A stretch of 16,829 nucleotides of DNA from Mariprofundus sp. Lineage in GTDB: Bacteria > Pseudomonadota > Zetaproteobacteria > Mariprofundales > Mariprofundaceae. Within the stretch, counting starts at the first letter, position 1, and every line of letters begins with the position of its first letter. Positions 6,822-14,445 of this stretch are shown here, in pieces. The position numbers and the translations under genes are program-made. Location: assembly GCA_030951095.1 (NCBI GenBank), contig JAUZQI010000145.1, forward strand, positions 1-16,829. Reading direction: 5' to 3'. The notes beneath the pieces are model-generated. The model searched no databases and had not been told where the DNA came from. It worked only from the letters and a program-made list of their open reading frames with translations.

Positions 6822-6860
6822 CAAATAAAAAGGGCGGCCAATGGCCGCCCTTTTAAAATT
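6822..6860 (-). terminator. intrinsic terminator after prk (possibly bidirectional)
   Basis: A GC-rich palindrome, AAAAGGGCGGCCA / TGGCCGCCCTTTT (6828-6854), lies 16 bases beyond the prk stop codon. On the minus strand it ends in TTTTTATTTG, a good U-tract. On the plus strand it ends in TTTTAAAATTT. It separates prk from mnmG, so mnmG needs its own promoter in the roughly 80 bases between 6743 and 6822, where I found no clear one. Confidence 0.85.
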
Positions 6861-6869
6861 TATGCAACC

Positions 6870-7739
6870 TTACCCTCTGACAGTACGTCGTTTCTCCAAT
6901 AAAGCATGCACTATTGGTGTAAGAATAAGCTCCATGGCCAATGAGAATTTAGAGGCCGGAACCACCAAAGTATTTCGACGCGACATAAATGAATCATGCA
7001 ACATCGCTTGCAGCCATGGGAAATCAATACCCCACTTTTCAGGCTTGCGAATTCTGATGACCATCATGCTTTCATCTGGCGTCGGCACATCACGCGCAAT
7101 AAAGGGATTCGATGTATCCACCAGTGGAACGCGCTGAAAGTTGATATCCGTATTGGTAAACTGCGGCGTAATGAAGTGAATATAATCATGCATACGGGAA
7201 AGGATATTGTCGACAACAGCTTCCTGTGAATACCCACGCATTGCCGTGTCGCGGTGAATCTTCTGAATCCACTCCAGATTCACTACCGGAACCACGCCCA
7301 GTAATAAATCAACATAAGGGCGAACTTCTTCAACGCCACCATGCAAACCTTCATAAAACAGTAAATCTGAATCCGCTCCTACTTCGCGCCAATCCGTAAA
7401 TTTTCCGGCATCAACACCATAGATCTTGGCTTCCTCATCATCATGTACATAAGTACGGGCCATTCCTCGACCAGTACGCTGGTACGAATCAAACAACTCG
7501 GCGATTTTATCAAATAGGTTTGCATCGTCAGAAAAGTGGCTTAAGCGTTTTCCTGCCGCTTCAAATTCTATGGCTTTCGCTCGAAATTCCATGCGATCAA
7601 AGCGATGAAAGCAATCACCCTCGATAATTGCTGGCGTCACATGCTCACGCCTAAAAATATGCTCAAGAGCAGCCTTGGCTGTACTTGTACCAGCACCGGA
7701 AGAACCGGTAACAGAAATAACTGGATATTTTGCTGACAT
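6870..7739 (-). CDS. prk: phosphoribulokinase, class I (bacterial)
   Basis: PRK phosphorylates ribulose-5-phosphate with ATP to give ribulose-1,5-bisphosphate, the RubisCO substrate. The 289-residue protein has the P-loop GSSGAGTST (12-20), EGDCFHRFDR (40-49, with Asp42 and nearby His and Arg in the substrate-binding position), FYEGLHGG (128-135, Walker-B-like) and KIHRDTAMRGYS (160-171). Length and motifs fit the octameric bacterial class rather than the longer plant/cyanobacterial class. A TTG lies four codons further upstream, but the ATG at 7739 has GGGAG five bases ahead and gives the usual N-terminus. It has its own promoter and terminator. Its place between mnmE and mnmG is unusual: no RubisCO or other Calvin-cycle gene is in view. 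Uridine kinase is the nearest alternative, but the EGDCFHRFDR and HRD motifs argue for PRK. Confidence 0.95.
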   Translation of the reverse strand: MSAKYPVISVTGSSGAGTSTAKAALEHIFRREHVTPAIIEGDCFHRFDRMEFRAKAIEFEAAGKRLSHFSDDANLFDKIAELFDSYQRTGRGMARTYVHDDEEAKIYGVDAGKFTDWREVGADSDLLFYEGLHGGVEEVRPYVDLLLGVVPVVNLEWIQKIHRDTAMRGYSQEAVVDNILSRMHDYIHFITPQFTNTDINFQRVPLVDTSNPFIARDVPTPDESMMVIRIRKPEKWGIDFPWLQAMLHDSFMSRRNTLVVPASKFSLAMELILTPIVHALLEKRRTVRG

Positions 7740-7795
7740 AAAATCTCCCAAAAACCTTTTTAAAACAGGGAATTACGTGATAAAAATCCTAGGAA

Positions 7796-7832
7796 CGCCC
7801 CATCCCCTTTACGGATATATCCAAAAGGATGG
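7796..7832 (-). other. hairpin in the prk 5' leader
   Basis: Just after the predicted prk transcription start the minus strand reads CCATCC-TTT ... AAAG-GGGATGG around an inner self-complementary GGATATATCC. A stem of at least six pairs would form at the extreme 5' end of the mRNA, leaving about 60 bases before the ribosome-binding site. 5'-terminal stems often stabilise mRNAs. I see no similarity to a known riboswitch. Confidence 0.35.
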
Positions 7833-7834
7833 AC

Positions 7835-7864
7835 ATTATGCCGCAAACCATGCCTACCTTTCAA
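7835..7864 (-). promoter_or_regulatory. sigma70-like promoter of prk
   Basis: On the minus strand TTGAAA (7859-7864) and CATAAT (7835-7840) are separated by 18 bases. The predicted start is near 7828, giving a leader of about 90 bases before the prk ATG. The promoter lies between the mnmE stop codon and prk. No terminator follows mnmE, so read-through from the upstream operon is also possible. Confidence 0.6.
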
Positions 7865-7905
7865 GGAGAAAACAGGAATAACAGGAAGCAACAACATATA
7901 TCTTT

Positions 7906-9231
7906 CTATTTTCCAATGCAGAACTCCGAAAAAACACGATCCAGAATATGCTCAATATCTCCAATGCCCAGGATACTGCCAAGCAGGCTCCATGCGCGGC
8001 GCCATTGCATGGCAGTAATGTCTAACTGTGCTTCTTGAAAAATTGTAAGAAGCCCGGCATCCAGGTGCGCTTTTGCATCCAGTAGAATTTTTCTATGGCG
8101 CTCACGAGTTACCAACAACCCTTCGTCAGCCAAAGGCATATCACCCAGCTGCCTCGCAAGTATATCAGACAATTGATCCAGACCCTCGCCATGTTTGACA
8201 CTTACCGGAATAAAAGGTTCCGGACAAACCACATCAGTTAGATCAACTTTATTCATCAACAAAATATCTGCACTTTCAGGTGTCGTCCATGTCTCAACGT
8301 TGGAGGCATCGGCAATAAAAATGATAGCATCGGCCTGTTTGGCGGCAGCCTCTGCGCGAAGCACACCCTCCTGTTCAATCACATCCCCGGTGGATCGCAA
8401 GCCAGCCGTATCAGCAAGACGTACTGGAATGCCATGAACCTCGAAATCAATCTCTATCACATCTCGCGTAGTCCCGGGAATATTGCTGACAATAGCCCTG
8501 TCCGTACCTGCCAGCGCGTTTAGCAAGCTCGATTTTCCTACATTCGGCGCACCGATAATCGCCACCACAGCGCCATCAAACAGTCGCTCCCCCAAGGGGG
8601 CTGTACGCAACAGCTTTTCTATGGGTTGGATCACATCCTGTTGCATCCGTTCAGACAATTGTTCAAAAAAAAGGGAAGGGATTTCTTCTTCCGGAAAATC
8701 CAGGCTGGCTTCTATATGTGCAATAAGTCCTGTCAGCTGCTGCATCAATTCTTCAATATGCTGGCCAAATTCACCCTGTAGCTGACGCAGCGCCTGCTTT
8801 CCAGCCCGCACAGTCGCAGCATCAATACAGGCAGCTACAGCTTCAGCCTGAGATAATTCCATATTACCATTTTCAACAGCCCGCCGGGTAAACTCACCAG
8901 GTTCCGCTGGTCGGCAACCCAGTTCGTACAATCGCTTCAGCAGAGCACGAAGAAGCACCGGACTACCATGCCCCTGCAGCTCAACGACATCTTCTCCGGT
9001 ATAAGAACCGGGGGCAGGAAAGAAAAGCGCCAATCCTTCGTCCAGAATCTCGCCTGTTTTATCCAGCCAACGCGTTAATGTGGCTGTTCTGGGGTTGATA
9101 TGGTCAAGGGTCGTCACCCGCTTCATAAGATTCAAAGCTTGCGGGCCTGATATGCGCACGATTCCAACACCACCACGCCCAACCGGCGTAGCGATGGCGG
9201 CTATCGTTGAAATTGAATCTGACTGCTTAAT
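7906..9231 (-). CDS. mnmE: tRNA modification GTPase MnmE (TrmE), probable ATT start
   Basis: MnmE is a GTPase that binds formyl-tetrahydrofolate and works with MnmG on tRNA U34. Domains in order are the N-terminal folate-binding domain ([18 protein letters not shown]), a helical domain, and the inserted G domain with GAPNVGKS (about 227-234), PGTTRD, DTAG (274-277) and NKVD (327-330). The C-terminal FCIGK carries the conserved cysteine. The family N-terminus is encoded in frame well upstream of the first GTG (9159), but no ATG, GTG or TTG exists between there and an in-frame TAA. The best start is ATT at 9231, which overlaps the yidC stop (ATTAA) and gives 441 residues with an N-terminus [20 protein letters not shown] start at 9159 would delete half of the folate-binding glycine-rich segment. 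An ACG at 9237 is another candidate. The start therefore rests on protein conservation. Confidence 0.95.
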   Translation of the reverse strand: MKQSDSISTIAAIATPVGRGGVGIVRISGPQALNLMKRVTTLDHINPRTATLTRWLDKTGEILDEGLALFFPAPGSYTGEDVVELQGHGSPVLLRALLKRLYELGCRPAEPGEFTRRAVENGNMELSQAEAVAACIDAATVRAGKQALRQLQGEFGQHIEELMQQLTGLIAHIEASLDFPEEEIPSLFFEQLSERMQQDVIQPIEKLLRTAPLGERLFDGAVVAIIGAPNVGKSSLLNALAGTDRAIVSNIPGTTRDVIEIDFEVHGIPVRLADTAGLRSTGDVIEQEGVLRAEAAAKQADAIIFIADASNVETWTTPESADILLMNKVDLTDVVCPEPFIPVSVKHGEGLDQLSDILARQLGDMPLADEGLLVTRERHRKILLDAKAHLDAGLLTIFQEAQLDITAMQWRRAWSLLGSILGIGDIEHILDRVFSEFCIGK

Positions 9232-10843
9232 CGACGTTTAACCGCTTCATTACCAGTCGTTGCTGGAGAATTGAGAGAACATTATTGACTACCCAGTACA
9301 GCACCAGGCCTGCCGGGAAAAACAGGAACAGTACGGTGAATATCGCGGGCAAAAACTGCATCAGTTTAGCCTGCATGGGGTCAGGTGGTTGTGGATTCAG
9401 TTTCTGCTGGATAAACATGGAAGCGCCCATAATGACTGGCAACACAAAATACGGATCCTGCACTGACATATCATGAATCCAGCCGATAAACGGCGCCTGA
9501 CGCATTTCAATTGACATCAATAATACTTTATATAGTGCAAAAAACACAGGAATCTGAATCAGAATCGGTAAACACCCCCCCATCGGATTGACCTTGTGTT
9601 TCTTATACAGGCCCATCATTTCCTGACTCATACGTTGGCGATCATCACCATAGAGATCCTTAATTCGAGCCATTTCAGGTTGCAATTTGCGCATTCCAGC
9701 CATGGATTCATAAGATTTCTGCGTCGGATAGAAAAACAACAGTTTGATGCACAGCACCAGTATTATAATACACCAACCAAAATTACCAAGATATCCGTAT
9801 AACCAACCCAGAAATGTATGCATGGGTTTGGAAATTGGCGCAAACCAGCCAAAATCAACGGAACGTTCCAATTCTGAGCCGGCAGTTTCCAGCACAGGAA
9901 TCGATTTAGGGCCAATATAAAGCTGCGTATTAAACACAACATTCTTACTCTCAACCTTTCCGTCATCGATTAAACCAGCCTGATAGGATCTGCTATCACT
10001 TTTGAAGTAATAAGGATAATTCTTCTCAGGATTGGAAATAAGGGCAGCAATAAAGTAGCGATTCATTATCGCAGTCCAGCCACCCATGGATGCCATGCGT
10101 TCCGGACCTTTCTCATCCAGATCATCATAATCCGGTTCAATCAGCTTACCATTAAGCAGGGCAGTCGGGCCCATATGCTCATAAAATGTGTTCAGTTTTT
10201 TATCCGGATTGCGTTCTACCACCTGGCGATACATTTTCAGTCCGGCACCGTTGATGATTTTATCCGTGATTTCTATTTTATAACTGCCCGGTATCAGCTG
10301 GAACTGGCGTTGCCAGATTTGACCGCCATCAAGCGTGGCCTGCAAAGCAAGTGAAAATTTTCCCTGACTCACTACCGTAAACGGTGTACTTATTTTTGCG
10401 CCAATGATACCGGAGTTGGCATATACTGCGTGGCCGTTATCGTTCATAAACAGCGCATCTACATTGGCTGCACCCGGCTCGATCGACTGTTTGTAATTCA
10501 GCAGCGTCCCCTGAGTGATCCAGCCTTTATCATTCACCTTAAGCCTGATCACATCATTGCCCAGTATAAATATTTCACCTGTCTCGACACTGTCAGATGC
10601 AACTGATTCAGATTGGGAGGGAACAGAGGTAGCAGAACCTTGGGAAGAAAGTGCGGTCGCTTCAGGCATGGCGGGTGGCTGCGCATAGGTATCGTCAACC
10701 GGTGCCGCTTTCTGCTCAACGATGACAGAAGAATCTGCCTGCTGCTGTGGAACAGCTTCCTGCTGTTGTGGAAACAGCTCCTGCCAACCCAGCAACACAA
10801 CCATCGACAATGCAAAAGCCAGCAGCATATTGCGTTGTTCCAT
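9227..10843 (-). CDS. yidC: membrane protein insertase YidC
   Basis: YidC inserts and folds inner-membrane proteins, alone or with SecYEG. The 538-residue protein has an N-terminal transmembrane helix (about 6-22), a glutamine-rich low-complexity linker ([11 protein letters not shown]), a large periplasmic beta-sandwich domain, and the conserved five-helix core from about residue 345. The core carries [22 protein letters not shown], the cytoplasmic hairpin with [27 protein letters not shown], and a last helix, [21 protein letters not shown] lysine occupies the place of the groove arginine of E. coli YidC, a common substitution. The ATG at 10843 has GGGAGAAG upstream. It lies 76 AT-rich bases downstream of yidD, and its stop overlaps the proposed ATT start of mnmE. 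Confidence 0.98.
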   Translation of the reverse strand: MEQRNMLLAFALSMVVLLGWQELFPQQQEAVPQQQADSSVIVEQKAAPVDDTYAQPPAMPEATALSSQGSATSVPSQSESVASDSVETGEIFILGNDVIRLKVNDKGWITQGTLLNYKQSIEPGAANVDALFMNDNGHAVYANSGIIGAKISTPFTVVSQGKFSLALQATLDGGQIWQRQFQLIPGSYKIEITDKIINGAGLKMYRQVVERNPDKKLNTFYEHMGPTALLNGKLIEPDYDDLDEKGPERMASMGGWTAIMNRYFIAALISNPEKNYPYYFKSDSRSYQAGLIDDGKVESKNVVFNTQLYIGPKSIPVLETAGSELERSVDFGWFAPISKPMHTFLGWLYGYLGNFGWCIIILVLCIKLLFFYPTQKSYESMAGMRKLQPEMARIKDLYGDDRQRMSQEMMGLYKKHKVNPMGGCLPILIQIPVFFALYKVLLMSIEMRQAPFIGWIHDMSVQDPYFVLPVIMGASMFIQQKLNPQPPDPMQAKLMQFLPAIFTVLFLFFPAGLVLYWVVNNVLSILQQRLVMKRLNVD

Positions 10844-10919
10844 ATTCTTCTCCCTGAAATCGCTAATCGATTATCTAAGTTATTGATTTATATATTAATA
10901 TTCATCTGTCATGAATTTA

Positions 10920-11129
10920 TCATGGAACCGGATCATAACCACCTTTTGAAAACGGGTGGCAACGTAACAGACGTTTGGCACCAAGCCAAATACCGCGTAA
11001 AACACCGTGTCGCTGAATAGCCTCAGCCATATAGTGCGAACAGCTTGGCATATGAGCACAATGACTCGGAACAACAGGTGAAATAAACAGTTGGTAGAAA
11101 CGAACCAGCGATGCAAAGAATTTTTTCAT
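10920..11129 (-). CDS. yidD: membrane protein insertion efficiency factor YidD
   Basis: YidD is a small membrane-associated protein that assists YidC-dependent insertion. The 69-residue protein has the family pattern: YQLFISP (12-18), [22 protein letters not shown] with the conserved cysteines, and [14 protein letters not shown] at the end. The N-terminal 20 residues are amphipathic to hydrophobic ([18 protein letters not shown]). It starts with ATG at 11129, four bases after the rnpA stop, and precedes yidC, the standard order rpmH-rnpA-yidD-yidC-mnmE. Confidence 0.96.
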   Translation of the reverse strand: MKKFFASLVRFYQLFISPVVPSHCAHMPSCSHYMAEAIQRHGVLRGIWLGAKRLLRCHPFSKGGYDPVP

Positions 11130-11133
11130 GACA

Positions 11134-11481
11134 CTAAGATGTAACTCTACGGTGAATGGTGGCGATCGCCCGCATCAAATCATTGGCTGAGGATTGCATC
11201 TGGCTAGCGTTTTCGGCTGGAATAATCAGCATATCAACACCCACAGCATGACAACCGCTTGTTCGGAAAGTATTGCGTAATTGCCGTTTCAATCTATTTC
11301 TCTGCACAGCATTGCCATATTTTCTGGATACTGCCAAACCCAAACGACAATATGCAAGTTTATTTGTTCGGTAAATGATGCGCAGGCTTCCCACCCTGAT
11401 TCTTTTACCTTTTCGTATCGAAGAAAAATCGGCTTTTGACCGTAAGCGGTACGATTTAGGAAATCGCAGATGCGATGAAAT
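11134..11481 (-). CDS. rnpA: ribonuclease P protein component, non-AUG start
   Basis: RnpA is the protein subunit of RNase P, which removes 5' leaders from pre-tRNAs. The core [22 protein letters not shown] contains the RNR signature. Upstream of the first GTG (11394) the frame continues with clearly family-like sequence, [14 protein letters not shown] then SSIRKGKRI, so the gene must begin earlier. No ATG, GTG or TTG occurs between that region and an in-frame TAA. Candidates are ATT at 11481, overlapping the last base of the rpmH stop (TGATT), which gives 115 residues, and CTG at 11469, which gives 111. RnpA is usually 110-125 residues. I chose ATT by position and by its likeness to mnmE, but CTG is almost as plausible. 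No good ribosome-binding site is visible, so coupling to rpmH translation is likely. Confidence 0.93.
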   Translation of the reverse strand: MSSHLRFPKSYRLRSKADFSSIRKGKRIRVGSLRIIYRTNKLAYCRLGLAVSRKYGNAVQRNRLKRQLRNTFRTSGCHAVGVDMLIIPAENASQMQSSANDLMRAIATIHRRVTS

Positions 11482-11615
11482 CAGGCTGACAGCCGTTTAC
11501 GACCTTTGGTCCGGCGACGATTGATCACAGCACGACCTGATCGAGTGGCCATACGCGCACGAAAACCATGGCGGCGTGCTCGGCGAATTCGGCTTGGCTT
11601 ATAGGTAAAGCTCAT
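11481..11615 (-). CDS. rpmH: 50S ribosomal protein L34
   Basis: The minus strand encodes a 44-residue, very basic protein beginning [18 protein letters not shown] and containing [17 protein letters not shown] and TKGRKRLSA at the end, the classic L34 sequence. L34 is a late-assembling protein of the large ribosomal subunit. The ATG at 11615 has an AGGAG ribosome-binding site. It is the first gene of the minus-strand operon and lies next to dnaA in divergent orientation, the arrangement seen at many bacterial origins. Its N-terminus (MSFTYKPS) differs slightly from the usual MKRTFQPS. Confidence 0.98.
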   Translation of the reverse strand: MSFTYKPSRIRRARRHGFRARMATRSGRAVINRRRTKGRKRLSA

Positions 11616-11656
11616 GGTTTATCTCCTGTTCCCAAGGTTGCTAAAAAGGGTCGCGC

Positions 11657-11684
11657 ATAGTAAATACTAGCCTCGTTATGTCAA
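11657..11684 (-). promoter_or_regulatory. strong promoter of rpmH-rnpA-yidD-yidC-mnmE
   Basis: On the minus strand a perfect TTGACA (11679-11684) is followed after 16 bases by TACTAT (11657-11662) and a GC-rich discriminator, GCGCGACC, typical of ribosomal-component promoters under stringent control. Transcription should begin near 11649, leaving a leader of about 35 bases before the rpmH ATG. The -35 box lies within the dnaA upstream region, so the two divergent units share this control region. Confidence 0.75.
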
Positions 11685-11701
11685 GAAAACATCTTAAACC
11701 C

Positions 11702-11728
11702 TTAGCAAGACTGGATGATAAGTATGAT
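11702..11728 (+). promoter_or_regulatory. weak candidate promoter of dnaA
   Basis: TTAGCA (11702-11707) and TATGAT (11723-11728) are 15 bases apart, a short spacing. The predicted start near 11735 would leave a very short leader before the ATG at 11747. An alternative, TTGCTA (11638) with TAAATA (11661), would initiate near 11673. No DnaA box is visible in this intergenic stretch. Confidence 0.3.
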
Positions 11729-11746
11729 GCATGTACTATTCAGGCA

Positions 11747-13075
11747 ATGGCAAGTATGAATAACGAATCAATCTGGCAACATGTTTCAGACTTACTGAAG
11801 GAGGAGCTTCCGGCATCCAGATTTGATGCCTGGATACGTTCGTTATCAGCACATTGTGATGGTCAGGAGCTTGTTATCAAGGTTCCCAGCCGGTTTTTCC
11901 TTGATGGCTTGAAAAACAACTACGGAGTGAAAATATCCAGCCTGATAAGGCAGGTTTCAGGAACAGATATGGTGGTGTCCTATCTGGTCGATCATTCGCT
12001 GGGCGAAGCGCTTGAAACTTCGCCACAAAAAACTACCGTTTCGCAGGCATCGCTGGTCGACGGTTTTATCGACCCCCGTTTTACGTTTGATAATTTTGTC
12101 GTGGGTTCCGGTAATGAATTCTGCCACGCTGCCTGTCGCGCTGTGGCAGACAAACCCGGTGAGATTTACAACCCTCTTTACCTCTACGGTGGTGTTGGTC
12201 TGGGTAAAACACATCTGATTAATGCTGTCGCCAATTCCCTGATCAGTTACAACCATATCCGTATTGCGTACCGAACCGGGGAGCGATTTACCAATGAACT
12301 CATCCAGGCTATCCGAAACGGATCCACCGATCAGTTTCGCAATCAGTATCGTCAGGTCGATGTCTTGATTATCGATGATATCCAGTTTATTGCCGGAAAA
12401 GATCGTACTCAGGAAGAGTTTTTTCATACCTTTAATGCCCTGTACGAAATTAAAAAACAGATTATTCTAACCTCGGACAGAAGCCCTCGTGAACTGACTA
12501 ATCTTATGGAACGACTACGTTCCCGGTTTAACTGGGGGTTGGTTGCGGATATACAGGCTCCTGATCTGGAAACTCGATTGGCAATTCTGAGTAGTAAAGC
12601 CGAACTGGCGGGTATTATACTGGATGAAGATGTCGCCCATCTGCTGGCTTCCCGGATTACTAACAATGTACGGGAACTTGAAGGTGCTTTGACTCGCCTG
12701 ACCGCCCACGCCACTCTGACAGGCCGCACTATCGATATTACATTTTCCCGCCATGTTTTGCGCGATTTATTGCATGAAGAAGTGCGAGCGATTTCCATTG
12801 TGGATATCCAGAAAAAGGTCGCTTCCTATTTTAATCTCAATATCAGAGAGATGACTTCCAGCAAACGTAGTAAAAATGTTGCTTATCCCCGTCAAATTGC
12901 TATGTATGCGAGCAAAGACCTGACAACCCAGTCCTTGCCTGAAATTGGTAGTCAGTTTGGTGGGCGAGACCATACCACTGTATTGCATGCTGTTCGAAAA
13001 ATCAAAAAGATGCGTGAAGAATCGGATGATTTTGATGAAGAAATGAGCAGAATTATTGCATTGTTGAAACAATAA
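11747..13075 (+). CDS. dnaA: chromosomal replication initiator DnaA
   Basis: DnaA is the AAA+ ATPase that binds DnaA boxes and opens oriC. Domain I carries ESIWQHVSDLLKEELPASRFDAWI, a short variable linker follows, then domain III with Walker A GGVGLGKTH (about 148-156), Walker B LIIDDIQF, and sensor 2 NNVRELEGAL with the ATP-sensing arginine. Domain IV has the DNA-binding signature GGRDHTTVLHAVRKI. Three in-frame ATGs are possible. The one at 11678 adds 23 residues not expected in the family and has no ribosome-binding site. Those at 11747 (442 residues) and 11756 (439 residues, MNNESIW...) both give a normal N-terminus, and I chose 11747 with little to separate them. dnaA is transcribed towards oriC and is followed by dnaN. 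Confidence 0.98.
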   Translation: MASMNNESIWQHVSDLLKEELPASRFDAWIRSLSAHCDGQELVIKVPSRFFLDGLKNNYGVKISSLIRQVSGTDMVVSYLVDHSLGEALETSPQKTTVSQASLVDGFIDPRFTFDNFVVGSGNEFCHAACRAVADKPGEIYNPLYLYGGVGLGKTHLINAVANSLISYNHIRIAYRTGERFTNELIQAIRNGSTDQFRNQYRQVDVLIIDDIQFIAGKDRTQEEFFHTFNALYEIKKQIILTSDRSPRELTNLMERLRSRFNWGLVADIQAPDLETRLAILSSKAELAGIILDEDVAHLLASRITNNVRELEGALTRLTAHATLTGRTIDITFSRHVLRDLLHEEVRAISIVDIQKKVASYFNLNIREMTSSKRSKNVAYPRQIAMYASKDLTTQSLPEIGSQFGGRDHTTVLHAVRKIKKMREESDDFDEEMSRIIALLKQ

Positions 13076-13116
13076 TAAACAGAGTTTACAACATGTTCAT
13101 AAGGGGCCTCATGGCC

Positions 13117-13125
13117 TGTGGATAA
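13117..13125 (-). promoter_or_regulatory. DnaA box 1
   Basis: TGTGGATAA on the plus strand is a perfect TTATCCACA consensus box in minus orientation, 42 bases after the dnaA stop codon. Confidence 0.88.
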
Positions 13126-13173
13126 TTTGAGTATAAAGTGATTGAACGATAAACTCAGCACCGTAATGTTCAG

Positions 13174-13182
13174 TTATCCACA
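13174..13182 (+). promoter_or_regulatory. DnaA box 2
   Basis: A perfect TTATCCACA in plus orientation, inverted relative to box 1 and 48 bases from it. Confidence 0.88.
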
Positions 13183-13261
13183 TATGATATACAGGGAGTA
13201 GTTGTCATTGTTCACATTTTTGTAACCCTATTAGGGTATAGAATTACAGGTAAATAAATGG

Positions 13262-13270
13262 TTATCCACA
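13262..13270 (+). promoter_or_regulatory. DnaA box 3
   Basis: A perfect TTATCCACA in plus orientation, directly abutting box 4 and close to the AT-rich run before dnaN. Confidence 0.88.
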
Positions 13271-13279
13271 CTATCCACA
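13271..13279 (+). promoter_or_regulatory. DnaA box 4 (8 of 9)
   Basis: CTATCCACA differs from the consensus at the first base only. With box 3 it forms a head-to-tail tandem without spacer, a good geometry for cooperative DnaA loading next to the AT-rich region that begins about 17 bases later. Confidence 0.75.
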
Positions 13280-13332
13280 GCACCTATGATGATGACTATA
13301 TTTTTTAAATAAAAGAGAAAGAGGAAGTCAGT

Positions 13333-14433
13333 ATGAAAATAACATTGTCCAGAGCTTCTCTGTTGCAGGCCGTGCAGCGCTGCCAGAGCATTGTTGAGAA
13401 GCGTCATACCATTCCTATTCTGGCTAACTTATTACTCGAAGCTAAAGATGACAGGCTGTTGATAACAGCTACTGATTTGGAAGTGGGCCTGCATAGTCAG
13501 GCAGAAGCCCATGTTAAACAGGCAGGTTCAATCACTGTATCAGCTCGTAAATTATTTGATATTATCAAGGAGCTGAATCCTGAACAGGATGTAACCATGG
13601 AAACCGGGGATAACTTTGTATCCATTCGCAGCGGTCGTTCCCGTTTTCGGGTTGCATCATTATCAGCAGATGAATACCCGTCTATGACTGAAGAGGCTAG
13701 TGAAATATCCATATCTGTATCCGGCATGACACTGGCTGATATGGTGGCAGCTACAAGTTTTGCAATGTCTACGGATGAAACACGTAAGTATCTAACAGGG
13801 ACGCTGTTTGAAGTAGATGTTGAACAGATGTTGCGGCTGGTAACAACCGATGGGCACAGGTTGGCATTGTCTGAAATCAGGCTTGAACAAGCTGTAGAAG
13901 CGAGAAAATGTATTGTTCCGAGAAAAGCAGTAATGGAAATCCGGAAACTGAGTGAAGAGTGTCAGGAACAGATTGAAATATTTCTGGGGGAGCGTCAAAT
14001 TCGTATCATTGCCGGTTCCAATATTTTGACATCCAAACTGATTGATGCGCGTTTTCCGGTCTATCAGGATGTGATTCCTGCCAATAATCCGGCCAGAGTG
14101 ATTATTTCACGTAGTGAATTTGATCAGGTGCTGCGCCGCAGTATGATTGTGGCGAATGAATTTACCCACGATATTCGTCTTGTGTTCAGTGAGCAGGGGC
14201 TGGATATTTCTGCACACAATACGGAACAGGAAGAAGCTGAAGAGCATATTGAAGCAGACTATAATGGTCAGGAAACAGCCATCGGATTTAACGGTCGTTA
14301 TTTGAGAGATACGCTTGGTGCTATTCGTTCAGCTGCGGTGCGTATTGATTTGAAAGATGAACTTTCTCCTGTACTCATTAGCGGCGAAGATGATGTTCAA
14401 TCCAGGCATGTAATTATGCCGATGAGGATTTAG
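13333..14433 (+). CDS. dnaN: DNA polymerase III beta sliding clamp
   Basis: DnaN forms the dimeric ring that tethers DNA polymerase III to DNA and recruits other clamp-binding proteins. The 366-residue length is exactly typical. The N-terminus MKITLSRASLLQAVQRCQSIVEKR with TIPILANLLLEA, the mid-domain VTTDGHRLALSE and the C-terminal HVIMPMRI (usually xxVMPMRL) are family landmarks of the three repeated clamp domains. The ATG at 13333 follows a good ribosome-binding site, AGAGGAAG. It lies directly downstream of oriC and 12 bases ahead of recF. Confidence 0.98.
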   Translation: MKITLSRASLLQAVQRCQSIVEKRHTIPILANLLLEAKDDRLLITATDLEVGLHSQAEAHVKQAGSITVSARKLFDIIKELNPEQDVTMETGDNFVSIRSGRSRFRVASLSADEYPSMTEEASEISISVSGMTLADMVAATSFAMSTDETRKYLTGTLFEVDVEQMLRLVTTDGHRLALSEIRLEQAVEARKCIVPRKAVMEIRKLSEECQEQIEIFLGERQIRIIAGSNILTSKLIDARFPVYQDVIPANNPARVIISRSEFDQVLRRSMIVANEFTHDIRLVFSEQGLDISAHNTEQEEAEEHIEADYNGQETAIGFNGRYLRDTLGAIRSAAVRIDLKDELSPVLISGEDDVQSRHVIMPMRI

Positions 14434-14445
14434 ATAGAGCTGTAC

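Larger units (their letters stand above)
13076..13332. other. replication origin oriC (dnaA-dnaN intergenic)
   Basis: This 257-base gene-free stretch contains three perfect DnaA boxes and one near-perfect box, plus an AT-rich run (13297-13316, ATATTTTTTAAATAAAAG) that could serve as the unwinding element next to the paired boxes. It also holds a 13-base palindrome, ACCCTA-T-TAGGGT (13225-13237). The location between dnaA and dnaN is one of the two common positions for bacterial oriC. The divergent rpmH-dnaA gap has no DnaA box, which supports this as the origin. The stretch must also hold the dnaN promoter unless dnaN is read from dnaA; I found no clear one. Confidence 0.85.

Noticed and set aside
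10844-10919. AT-rich yidD-yidC gap as a promoter for yidC
   Set aside because: TATAAA-like strings occur by base composition, but no -35 at proper spacing was found.
13101-13116. GGCC-TCAT-GGCC hairpin after dnaA as a possible terminator
   Set aside because: The stem is short and no T-tract follows; DnaA box 1 begins immediately after it.
13286-13300. GATGATGAC repeats next to DnaA boxes 3 and 4, recalling the DnaA-trio motif of Bacillus origins
   Set aside because: The strand and register do not match the 3'-GAT-5' trio arrangement relative to the boxes, so I do not claim a trio element.
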